A stretch of DNA of 6,678 nucleotides from Nitrososphaerales archaeon TH703 (GTDB lineage: Archaea > Thermoproteota > Nitrososphaeria > Nitrososphaerales > Nitrososphaeraceae). Positions 1 to 6,421 of the stretch are shown piece after piece. Under the pieces are notes generated by a model. That model ran no database searches. It was not told the DNA's origin and was given only the letters and a program-made list of their open reading frames with translations. The stretch spans positions 1 through 6,678 of the forward strand of contig JAATVL010000189.1 in assembly GCA_014523525.1 (NCBI GenBank). The letters are read 5' to 3'. Each line of letters starts with the position of its first letter. Within the stretch, counting starts at the first letter, position 1. The translations under genes were made by a program, and so were the position numbers.

Positions 1-833
1 TCCAGTATGACCGCCTACAATCGAAAGCGCATATTTTGATTCTCAGGAGGTATCGTGGAGTAATTAGGGACAGGAAGAAATATGAATTTGAGTTAGTTGG
101 TGATAACTCTTTTTCTACTTTTCTGTCACAATATTATAATTCCAAGTCATCAGTGCCACGATTTATCTATGTTAACGAAGAACCGGATTCAAAGCAAGTA
201 CTTGAAAAGTCCTTAGAAAGGATTGCCTCACATAGAGTGAACATAATAAAAATATCTAACAGAACCGATGTTGAAAGAAAACAATTGATGAACCTAATTG
301 TTAGAAATTTATCAACGTATATATCAAAAGGTTATGAACCTGCCTTATTTGAGCTAAAAAGAATGCTGAATCTTAAGTCACTACCCAATATTATTGATTG
401 CTTTGATATTTCAAATCTTGGTTTATCAATAGCTGTTGGTTCGTGTATTAGGTTTGTTAATGGGATTCCTGAAAAATCATATTACAGAAAATTTAAAATA
501 AAAACCATAAGAGATCAAAATGATTTCGCAATGATAGCCGAGATTGTAGGTCGCAGATACTCAAAAGAAGATAGACTGAATTTACCTGATTTGGTATTAA
601 TTGACGGTGGAAAAGGTCAGCTTCACGCTGCACTTAATGCCCTATCAAAATTAAGTATAAAGATCCCCTGCATATCAATTGCAAAAGAAAGAGAAGAAAT
701 ATTTGTACAATTTTCTAATTCTCCAATAGTAATCCCAAAGAGTAACCAATCACTTAAAATATTACAATACCTAAGAGACGAAGCTCATAGGTTTGGACTT
801 ACTTACAATGTAAAGTTGCGCGATCTGAAATAA
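1..833 (+). CDS. uvrC: UvrABC excinuclease subunit C, C-terminal part (5' end outside window)
   Basis: UvrC makes the incisions on both sides of a DNA lesion in nucleotide excision repair, after UvrA and UvrB find the damage. The reading frame is open from base 3, so the gene starts left of the window; the TTG at 36 is only the first possible in-window start. Numbering from that TTG, all four catalytic positions of the RNase H-like nuclease domain are present: D124 (CFDIS), D163 (QNDFAMI), D190 (LVLIDGGKGQL) and H251 (LRDEAHRFG), matching the D-D-D-H set of bacterial UvrC. The GIY-YIG and UVR domains must lie upstream of the window. The protein ends 14 residues after the catalytic histidine, so the tandem helix-hairpin-helix domain usual in bacterial UvrC is absent, and nothing resembling it occurs in the 119 nt downstream. 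Family assignment is very secure; only the length and upstream part are unknown. Confidence 0.95.
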   Translation, partial: QYDRLQSKAHILILRRYRGVIRDRKKYEFELVGDNSFSTFLSQYYNSKSSVPRFIYVNEEPDSKQVLEKSLERIASHRVNIIKISNRTDVERKQLMNLIVRNLSTYISKGYEPALFELKRMLNLKSLPNIIDCFDISNLGLSIAVGSCIRFVNGIPEKSYYRKFKIKTIRDQNDFAMIAEIVGRRYSKEDRLNLPDLVLIDGGKGQLHAALNALSKLSIKIPCISIAKEREEIFVQFSNSPIVIPKSNQSLKILQYLRDEAHRFGLTYNVKLRDLK

Positions 834-897
834 ATTGCATATACGTGGGCGAGCATAAAGATGAAGGGATTATAAAATTTTAAGTTCCTATGCTAAA

Positions 898-918
898 ATT
901 TGAATTGTTTTTTCAAAT
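898..918. terminator. Hairpin with T-run between convergent genes
   Basis: An inverted repeat with 7-bp arms (ATTTGAA at 898-904, TTCAAAT at 912-918) encloses a T-rich loop, with TTTTTT at 908-913. It sits 65 nt after the uvrC stop and 35 nt after the stop of the permease gene that converges from the other side. Archaeal termination mainly needs T-runs, and these are on the + strand, so it is best read as the uvrC terminator, possibly serving both genes. Inferred from position and sequence only. Confidence 0.4.
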
Positions 919-952
919 GCAAATACTTCGATGTTTACCAACCTTGCACTAC

Positions 953-1777
953 TTACCCTCTAACAGCTCCGAGAGTCAAACCTCTAATCATCCTCTTTTG
1001 GGAAATTAACATCAAAACGACAACAGGAATGAGTGCAATGTTTATTCCTGCAGTCAGGTAACCCCAGTCTATTCTGTAAAGTGAAATGAACTGGTATAAG
1101 GCAACTTGAAAAACCATGACATCAGGTTTGTTAGACAGAACAATAGGTAACACAAATTCATTCCATGAAAATCTGAACGATAAGATGGCTGCTATCAGAA
1201 ATCCTGGAATGGACATGGGCACAATGATGTGCCAGAGAGCCCTTAATTTTGAGCAACCATCAATTAGTGCTGCTTCTTCGAGCTCCTTGGGAATTGTTTC
1301 GAAATAATTCTTTAGTAGAAAAATGTTGAGTGGTATAATAAGGATTTGAAATGTCAATACGAGTGCAAGAAGAGAATTTAAAAGTCCAACATTAGCTAGC
1401 ATTATGTATAGTGGTATAATGTTTATGACTACCGGGATCATGAATAATCCCAATATTGTGCTCATCAGCAAGTTTTTTCCCTTAAATTCAAACCTTGCAA
1501 AGGCATAGGCTCCAAGTGCGCTTACAGCTACGCTCAATCCAGTACCTCCAATACTTACTAACAGACTGTTGAAAAGGCTTGTCACTAGATTTGGATTCGT
1601 AAGGACAAAGAGATAATTATCCAACGTAGGTGCATCTGGCAAGAGTTTTGGAGGAAAGCTAATTGCCTCTTGATTTGGTTTGAAGGATGTTGAGAGTACC
1701 CATATGAGAGGAGCCAAAGTAATAAAGAGATAAACTGCAATAACGGAGTATATTAGAGTCTTTTCAATTAGGATCAT
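953..1777 (-). CDS. CUT1-type ABC importer permease, MalG/UgpE-like
   Basis: A 274-residue inner-membrane permease of a carbohydrate-type ABC importer, which pairs with the MalF-like permease to form the channel and docks the ATPase. Hydrophobic segments lie near residues 7-29, 67-90, 104-128, 134-155, 187-208 and 240-260, the six expected for MalG-like subunits. The cytoplasmic EAA loop is clear at about 166-191 (LEEAALIDG, then the IIVP...PG end), and the C-terminus (RMIRGLTLGAVRG) is the typical MalG-type tail. The ATG start is supported by GGTGAT at 1781-1786 on the minus strand, complementary to the archaeal 16S rRNA 3' end, a few bases upstream. It is the last gene of the minus-strand run, 84 nt after the other permease; no convincing promoter is seen in that gap, so cotranscription is likely. 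Family is certain, substrate unknown. Confidence 0.93.
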   Translation of the reverse strand: MILIEKTLIYSVIAVYLFITLAPLIWVLSTSFKPNQEAISFPPKLLPDAPTLDNYLFVLTNPNLVTSLFNSLLVSIGGTGLSVAVSALGAYAFARFEFKGKNLLMSTILGLFMIPVVINIIPLYIMLANVGLLNSLLALVLTFQILIIPLNIFLLKNYFETIPKELEEAALIDGCSKLRALWHIIVPMSIPGFLIAAILSFRFSWNEFVLPIVLSNKPDVMVFQVALYQFISLYRIDWGYLTAGINIALIPVVVLMLISQKRMIRGLTLGAVRG

Positions 1778-1861
1778 TTTATCACCCTGTGTATTAATGA
1801 TTGAAAGTCGAGTTCAAGCCATCGCCGCCAATTTGGATTCAGATTTGGTATTCTAGGTTTC

Positions 1862-2770
1862 TTACATTTGTCTAATTTCAACTGTTCTCTCTCTTCTCCT
1901 GAAAAGTCTGATATACGAATATGCTAGAACCAAGTTCATACCTATCAAAAGGAATCCTGCAGCAGCGCCCTTTGACAATAGTCCAAACTCAAAAGCTTGT
2001 CTGTACATATATAGGGATGAAGTAGTGCTTGAGAATAGTGGTCCCCCGTTTGTCATGACAAGAATTAGATCAAAGAAATTTACCGACCACATAGTTATAA
2101 GTATAAGATTTATGATAATAAACGGTTTTAGTAAGGGCAGTGTTATGTAGAAAAAACTTTTAATTTTTGTTGCGCCATCTATGCGTGCTGCTTCATAAAC
2201 TACGGGACTTATCGAAAAGAGTCCTGCTGTTAAAAATATCACGGTAAATGGAGCCCCATGCCACATGTTTGCAATAACCAATGTCCATACTACCACCCCT
2301 GGATCTGACAACCAAGCAACAGGGTTTAATCCCATCTGTTCAAGACCGTAATTTAAAACTCCAAAACTATCACTAAAAATGAACTTAAATGAAAAACCAG
2401 TTATGACTGCAGAAACTGTCCATGGTATTATGAACAAGGCACGAAACGCATTGGACCCCCATATTTGTTGATTCAATACTACTGCAAGGACCATTCCAAC
2501 AAAAAACTGAAGAGCCACTGACCCTCCTACAAATAATAGGCTTACCTGAAGCGACATATGAAAATCAGGGTCACTTAAAAGGTTTGAGAAATTCTTGAAT
2601 CCGACATACTTCCATTCCCCCAGAATTGTAGTTAGAGATACATTGTGCATTGATATGTATATGTTCCAGATAAGTGGAAACAGAAGAAACCCAACTAGTA
2701 TCGAAAGAGCTGGTACTAGAAGTAAATATGGCTGTAAGCTCCCAGCTCTTGCCTCCAGCGTGAGTTTCAT
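1862..2770 (-). CDS. CUT1-type ABC importer permease, MalF/UgpA-like
   Basis: The second membrane subunit of the importer. From the ATG at 2770 it is 302 residues, normal for MalF/UgpA-like permeases, and begins MKLTLEARAG followed at once by the first membrane segment (LQPYLLLVPAL...). The EAA loop (YEAARIDGATKIKSFF...LP) falls at about residues 192-216, and the periplasmic-side signature NFFDLILVMTNGGP at about 231-244; both are typical of the family. The frame also extends upstream to a TTG at 2827 that overlaps the binding-protein stop by 10 nt and would add 19 residues. I prefer the ATG because the added stretch has no family resemblance, but neither start has a recognisable ribosome-binding site. 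It lies 47 nt after the binding-protein gene, in the same operon. The arginine-rich C-terminus (RLFRRRER) is cytoplasmic by the positive-inside rule. Confidence 0.92.
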   Translation of the reverse strand: MKLTLEARAGSLQPYLLLVPALSILVGFLLFPLIWNIYISMHNVSLTTILGEWKYVGFKNFSNLLSDPDFHMSLQVSLLFVGGSVALQFFVGMVLAVVLNQQIWGSNAFRALFIIPWTVSAVITGFSFKFIFSDSFGVLNYGLEQMGLNPVAWLSDPGVVVWTLVIANMWHGAPFTVIFLTAGLFSISPVVYEAARIDGATKIKSFFYITLPLLKPFIIINLILITMWSVNFFDLILVMTNGGPLFSSTTSSLYMYRQAFEFGLLSKGAAAGFLLIGMNLVLAYSYIRLFRRRERTVEIRQM

Positions 2771-2817
2771 TTGATTAATACGGTAAAATAAAAAGATCTT
2801 GTACTTGAAGGTGGCAG

Positions 2818-4221
2818 CTAAGACCAACCAAGTACTTCTGCAGATTTTTTGGCAGCATCGTCTAACGCTTGTTTTGGTTCCTTCACACCAAGATAAACTT
2901 CATCAATCGCCTGTCTGATGTTATCGGCTATCTGTGGGTATTCTGCAATGCTCGGTCTACTATGCCCTATAGATAGCATTGATATGAGCTCTTTATAATA
3001 TGGTATTGTAGCATTAAGCTGAGTCGAATACGTTCCTTCGGCTATTGGTTTTTGAGTTGGAAGATATGCATAATTCGCTAACATGGGCGCAAGCACATCT
3101 GGCTGTATCATTATTGTAAGCAATTCCCAAGAAAGAGCTTTATTTGTAGAAGTTACAGGAATCCCGAGCATCCATCCGCCCATCATTGTGGCACTAGTGT
3201 CACCTTCTTTTGGAACTGGAAACATGGGAATCATACCAACACTCTTATTAAAATTCTTCGATTCGTTACGGGGAAAATGTCCTAGTAACCAAGAGCCTTC
3301 CAACATCACTGCAAATTTCTTGTCTGCAAACTCCTTACCCCAGAAGTGATTTATCTGAGGTTTTATACCCGCCTTTACTTGATCACTCAAAAACTCGAGA
3401 GCTTGCACACCTTCTGTACTGTTGTAAGCAGGAAACCAGTAGGTTCCCTTCTGTGGATGTCCGCTTTTTTGCTTGACTATTTCACCACCAAGCATCCATA
3501 GATATGGGTACCACATATCTGGAGAGTGGCTAGCGCCGACAAGGTGCATTGCTTGAATTCCCTTGTCTTTAGTCGAGTTTTCCAACTTCTTAGCTGCTTC
3601 TATATAGCCATTCCATGTTCTCAGAGAGTCAGGGCTCACACCACTTTGATTTAATAGATCCTTCCAATACCACATAGCCCTTACATCAGTCCATGCCCAA
3701 ATTCCATATACTTTACCATTATAGATACCTCCATCCCAATTAGTTTTGAACCATTCAGAAGATCTGTTCCATGACTGTGTCAAATTTGAAAGATCTGAAA
3801 GAAACTTTCCTTCAGCAAATTCACCAAGCCATATCTGATCAATTGAAATAAGATCAATTGGAGTTCTTCCTGCCATTGCAGTCAGAATCTGTTTTCTTGT
3901 ATCTGCGTATGGTAACACCCGATAGTCAATATCTATCTTCATATCTGGATGTCTTTCTCGTAGTTTTGTTAACGCATCAGCAAACAAACTATCCCACCTT
4001 TCCTTTGGCTCTGCCACTATAGCTGTTAGTGTGACCTGTTTAGGTTGTTGTGCGTGCACCATTGTAAATGGAGTCAAGCTCGTCGCAACCAAAATGAGAG
4101 ACACTAACCCTATTACTAAAATGAGTTTAAAATCCTTAAAGATGTATTCGTGAGGCGTATTTGTGGAAGATTCCTTCTTTGTAACAGGAAGATAGTCTCC
4201 GAGAGAATTAGAATTGCTCAT
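2818..4221 (-). CDS. ABC importer solute-binding protein, family 1 (MalE/UgpB-like)
   Basis: A 467-residue extracytoplasmic receptor that captures the substrate and delivers it to the two permeases. Residues 1-30 are polar, 31-53 form one hydrophobic segment, and V55-H56-A57 followed by QQ fits a signal peptidase I site; there is no lipobox cysteine, so it is either secreted or kept as an N-terminal anchor. The mature part has the family 1 layout: an N-terminal lobe strand (VTLTAIVAEP), the PIDLISIDQIWLGEFAEGKFLSDL region at about 121-144, an aromatic-rich middle (GIWAWTDVRAMWYWKDLL, 173-190), and the conserved KKFAVMLEGSWLL (301-313) and GGWMLGIP (348-355) segments. Eight N-X-S/T sequons occur (N146, 152, 191, 215, 267, 319, 325, 403). 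It is the first gene of the operon; the ATG has no ribosome-binding site but a TATA-like box lies 26-27 nt upstream. Carbohydrate or polyol is the likely ligand class; the exact ligand cannot be read. Confidence 0.93.
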   Translation of the reverse strand: MSNSNSLGDYLPVTKKESSTNTPHEYIFKDFKLILVIGLVSLILVATSLTPFTMVHAQQPKQVTLTAIVAEPKERWDSLFADALTKLRERHPDMKIDIDYRVLPYADTRKQILTAMAGRTPIDLISIDQIWLGEFAEGKFLSDLSNLTQSWNRSSEWFKTNWDGGIYNGKVYGIWAWTDVRAMWYWKDLLNQSGVSPDSLRTWNGYIEAAKKLENSTKDKGIQAMHLVGASHSPDMWYPYLWMLGGEIVKQKSGHPQKGTYWFPAYNSTEGVQALEFLSDQVKAGIKPQINHFWGKEFADKKFAVMLEGSWLLGHFPRNESKNFNKSVGMIPMFPVPKEGDTSATMMGGWMLGIPVTSTNKALSWELLTIMIQPDVLAPMLANYAYLPTQKPIAEGTYSTQLNATIPYYKELISMLSIGHSRPSIAEYPQIADNIRQAIDEVYLGVKEPKQALDDAAKKSAEVLGWS

Positions 4222-4239
4222 TGTTCATAATTAGAATGT

Positions 4240-4262
4240 AATGCTTTTAAGCATTGGCCAAT
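4240..4262 (-). promoter_or_regulatory. TATA-box promoter of the binding-protein operon with overlapping palindromes
   Basis: On the minus strand the sequence CTTAAAAG (4244-4251) is a good archaeal TATA box. Its centre is 26-27 nt upstream of the A of the binding-protein ATG at 4221, the spacing expected if transcription starts at the start codon itself; the lack of a ribosome-binding site agrees with a leaderless mRNA. The box is the core of a 16-bp inverted repeat (AATGCTT-TT-AAGCATT on the + strand, 4240-4255), and a perfect 10-bp palindrome ATTGGCCAAT (4253-4262) overlaps it in the BRE position. A regulator bound there would compete with TBP/TFB. Spacing and repeats are seen; promoter and operator functions are inferred. 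Confidence 0.55.
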
Positions 4263-4452
4263 TTGTGTGTCCTTAAATGATATTGAATCCTATATCTTAC
4301 CACACTGTTAATATAAAACTTCTAAAAGCTTGAAGAATCATTACAATGAATATATGCAGGTACCAAAATGATCGATTGTTATTTAGTGATTCAATTTTCA
4401 TCTCAGCATTTTGCAAACAATCCAGTATCAGTTATGAGCCATAGTATGAGAA

Positions 4453-4464
4453 ATTAAAATTAAT
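4453..4464 (+). promoter_or_regulatory. Probable TATA box for the ATPase gene
   Basis: The AT-only palindrome ATTAAAATTAAT is centred at about 4458, 48 nt before the ATPase start. Counting 26-27 nt downstream puts transcription start near 4485, giving a leader of about 22 nt that would include the GAGGTGA site. Other AT-rich stretches in the same gap, such as AATATAAAA at 4310-4318, are possible alternatives on either strand. Confidence 0.35.
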
Positions 4465-4493
4465 ATGACATGCAAATCAAAACAACTCAAGTA

Positions 4494-4500
4494 GAGGTGA
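4494..4500 (+). promoter_or_regulatory. Ribosome-binding site that fixes the ATPase TTG start
   Basis: GAGGTGA is a full match to the complement of the archaeal 16S rRNA 3' end, separated by 6 nt from the TTG at 4507. This is what decides the start codon, since there is no ATG at the protein N-terminus and the TTG product begins exactly where MalK-type ATPases do. Confidence 0.75.
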
Positions 4501-4506
4501 ATTATT

Positions 4507-5655
4507 TTGACAACACTCAGCATAAGAAATCTAACCAAGAGATATGGGAATTTAACTGCATTAGAAAATTTTTCCCTGGAAATACACTCAGGTGAGTTTA
4601 TGGTACTCCTTGGCCCTTCTGGGTGTGGAAAGACTACGGTATTAAGATGTATCGCTGGTCTGACCGGTATTACTAATGGAGAGATCTATATTGGAGGTGA
4701 ATTAGTGAATAAACTTCCACCAAAAGATCGTGATGTTGCCATGGTATTTCAAAATTATTCTCTTTATCCTCATATGAACGTCTATGATAATATTGCTTTT
4801 CCATTAAAGATGAGAAAGACCGAAAGAAATCAGATAAATGAAAGAGTCCAAAACATTGCAAATCTTCTTAACATAAGTAATCTACTCAAAAGGAAACCTA
4901 AGGAAATCAGCGGAGGTCAAATGCAGAGGGTGGCACTAGGTAGGGCCCTGGTGCGTGAGCCAAAAATCTTTTTGATGGATGAACCTCTAAGCAACCTTGA
5001 TGCTAAATTACGTACAGATATGAGGGTTGAGATAAAAAAATTGCAGAAAAAAGTAGGGATCACTACGCTCTACATCACACATGACCAGATTGAAGCAATG
5101 AGCATGGCCGACAATATTGGGATTATGGATGCCGGAAAACTGCTTCAGCTTGATGCTCCACAAAAAGTATACAATGAGCCTACCAATCTATTTGTAGCGG
5201 GTTTTATAGGCATTCCTCCTATGAATTTCTTGCAATTTGAGATAGTTAGAGAGAAATCTATGTTTCTTAAACTAGTAACTGGCAGTGCTCACGAACATAA
5301 TAATAAATTCATGATAAAAATCCCGGACGGACTCTCGGCAACTATATCCAATATTAGGGACGACGCGCTTATCCTGGGTATAAGACCAAAAGATATTACA
5401 GTGTTGAGTAAGGATGAAGAATTCGATGGTTTCAAGCTAAAGGGAGAGGTAACATTTATCGAACTGCTTGGTGATGACTCAATAGCAGAAGTAAGACTAG
5501 GTCAAAACTCGCTAAAAATATCTAATGTAGCCTCCAGAATAGACAATCTAATTATTGGGAAAGAAGCCGTAATAGGCATAAAATATAGCAAATTATACTT
5601 GTTTAGGAATTCAGGTGAGAGGATGAATTCTTCAATAACATCCTCATCAGCTTGA
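4507..5655 (+). CDS. CUT1-type ABC importer ATPase, MalK/UgpC/MsmX-like
   Basis: A 382-residue cytoplasmic ATPase that powers the importer by dimerising on the EAA loops of the two permeases. All nucleotide-binding motifs are present: Walker A GPSGCGKTT (36-44), Q-loop Q82, signature ISGGQMQ (134-140), Walker B IFLMDEP (154-160), D-loop LSNLDA (161-166) and H-loop H192. Residues from about 235 to 366 form the C-terminal OB/TOBE regulatory domain of the MalK group, with GIRPKDI at 291-297 as its usual marker. The length is normal for the group; the last dozen residues are a serine-rich tail. The first signature residue is I rather than L, a mild change. The gene is divergent from the binding protein and permeases, 285 nt away, with its own promoter and ribosome-binding site. 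ATPases of this group can serve several importers, so a wider role is possible; the neighbourhood makes this importer the obvious partner. Confidence 0.95.
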   Translation: MTTLSIRNLTKRYGNLTALENFSLEIHSGEFMVLLGPSGCGKTTVLRCIAGLTGITNGEIYIGGELVNKLPPKDRDVAMVFQNYSLYPHMNVYDNIAFPLKMRKTERNQINERVQNIANLLNISNLLKRKPKEISGGQMQRVALGRALVREPKIFLMDEPLSNLDAKLRTDMRVEIKKLQKKVGITTLYITHDQIEAMSMADNIGIMDAGKLLQLDAPQKVYNEPTNLFVAGFIGIPPMNFLQFEIVREKSMFLKLVTGSAHEHNNKFMIKIPDGLSATISNIRDDALILGIRPKDITVLSKDEEFDGFKLKGEVTFIELLGDDSIAEVRLGQNSLKISNVASRIDNLIIGKEAVIGIKYSKLYLFRNSGERMNSSITSSSA

Positions 5656-5754
5656 TGTGGACTCCTAATAGACAAATGTTTCTACGAAGGTATATCTGTG
5701 AAGGGCCGAATATCATTAACAGAAACCATGCAGAGCCAATGTTAGGTATAATCT

Positions 5755-5807
5755 TGCAAAAGCAAATCTTTCCTTGCATCGGAACTTTGCATTATTAAAT
5801 CTTTTTT
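5755..5807 (+). terminator. Possible terminator after the ATPase gene
   Basis: TGCAAA (5755-5760) and TTTGCA (5786-5791) can pair around a 25-nt loop, followed by TTTTTT at 5802-5807. A T-run is the main element of archaeal intrinsic termination; the stem is weak. It is the only clear T-run on the + strand between the ATPase and the next gene, so it is the best candidate, though it lies 100-150 nt after the stop. Confidence 0.3.
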
Positions 5808-5865
5808 GTTACCATGAAAAGAAATTCTTAATAATGACAAATTGATGCTTAGAATGATCTGTTAG

Positions 5866-6288
5866 ATGATGATGAAAGTGTATAAAATCTCTGCAGTAAC
5901 ATTATTAATCAAAGATATGGAAAGATCTTGTAATTTTTATTCTAAAATACCAGGTTTTAAGCTGGTCTACGGTGGATCTCCTCCTGATCCCTTTACTTCA
6001 TACGAAATTGGCGATAATACATCTGTCTATTTAAATCTGGAATTGTTTAAGACATCCACAATTAGCCTAGAGCGTGAAACAAAAAACTTTGGAAAAATAA
6101 TTTTTCACACAGAGAACGTTGACAAATTATATTCTTATTTTAAGAACGATCGAGTGATTTCACAACTCATATTTTTTGAAAATGAACCATCAGATGCTTC
6201 ATGGGGCGAGAGGTATTTCCACGTACGTGACCCAGATGGATATCTGCTTTCATTCGCAAAGTCAATAAAGAATAAAAAGGTATTCTGA
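5866..6288 (+). CDS. VOC superfamily protein (glyoxalase/bleomycin-resistance fold)
   Basis: A 140-residue soluble protein with the two beta-alpha-beta-beta-beta modules of the vicinal oxygen chelate fold. Module 1 is residues 7-60 (VTLLIKDMERSCNFYSKIPGFKLVY), module 2 about 77-131, ending in the hallmark WGERYFHVRDPDGYLLSFA (113-131). Such proteins act as glyoxalases, dioxygenases, epimerases, or as metal-free drug- or ligand-binding proteins. Three of the four usual metal-ligand positions look altered: A10 where His is usual, K77 where His is usual and S129 where Glu is usual; only E59 could be a ligand. A metal-free binding role is therefore more likely than glyoxalase I activity. Three ATGs in a row (5866, 5869, 5872) and no ribosome-binding site leave the start uncertain by two residues. 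It stands 210 nt from the ATPase gene with no evident functional link. Confidence 0.85.
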   Translation: MMMKVYKISAVTLLIKDMERSCNFYSKIPGFKLVYGGSPPDPFTSYEIGDNTSVYLNLELFKTSTISLERETKNFGKIIFHTENVDKLYSYFKNDRVISQLIFFENEPSDASWGERYFHVRDPDGYLLSFAKSIKNKKVF

Positions 6289-6310
6289 CATGATATGATG
6301 TACTTTACTA

Positions 6311-6328
6311 ATTTATTTTTACTTTAAT
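6311..6328 (+). terminator. T-rich terminator after the VOC gene
   Basis: The stretch ATTTATTTTTACTTTAAT begins 23 nt after the VOC stop and includes a TTTTT run. There is no stem, which is not required in archaea. Assigned by position and composition only. Confidence 0.4.
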
Positions 6329-6333
6329 TGATC

Positions 6334-6347
6334 TAGTATTAATACTA
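6334..6347. repeat. Perfect 14-bp palindrome
   Basis: TAGTATTAATACTA reads the same on both strands. It lies 46 nt after the VOC stop, between the T-rich stretch and a hairpin. It could be a protein-binding site or simply AT-rich chance sequence; no gene start is close by. Confidence 0.6.
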
Positions 6348-6348
6348 A

Positions 6349-6377
6349 TGGTAAATCTATTTTTATACAATTTACCA
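6349..6377. repeat. Inverted repeat, 8-bp stem with 13-nt loop, between convergent genes
   Basis: TGGTAAAT (6349-6356) and ATTTACCA (6370-6377) are perfect inverted copies around a 13-nt loop that holds TTTTTA on the + strand and TATAAAAAT on the minus strand. Because the two flanking genes both end towards it, a transcript-end hairpin is the simplest reading; the TATA-like loop also allows a minus-strand promoter. Confidence 0.5.
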
Positions 6378-6421
6378 CCAAAATAAAATAATGTATAAAT
6401 CCTACTCTATTAAATTACGTA

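Noticed and set aside
36..38. TTG as a true start of uvrC
   Set aside because: The frame is open upstream to base 3, the product would lack the GIY-YIG and UVR domains, and it would begin inside the nuclease fold; the gene simply continues beyond the left edge.
1116..1307. 63-codon + strand frame inside the MalG-like permease gene
   Set aside because: Antisense shadow of a clearly conserved permease, covering its EAA-loop region; no ribosome-binding site or domain of its own.
3083..3349. 88-codon + strand frame inside the binding-protein gene
   Set aside because: Antisense shadow of well-conserved family 1 binding-protein segments; no independent support.
4346..4444. 32-codon + strand ORF (MNICRYQNDR...) in the divergent promoter gap, about 32 nt after an AATATAAAA box
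   Set aside because: The spacing is not right for a leaderless start, there is no ribosome-binding site, and its end runs close to the ATPase promoter; short enough to be chance.
4222..4506. Riboswitch or small RNA gene in the divergent gap
   Set aside because: Beyond the promoter elements described I see only weak AT-rich repeats, such as a CTTC/GAAG pair around 4320-4336, and no conserved RNA fold.
4673..4861. 62-codon minus-strand frame inside the ATPase gene
   Set aside because: Antisense to the Walker A to signature region of the ATPase; composition is that of a shadow frame.
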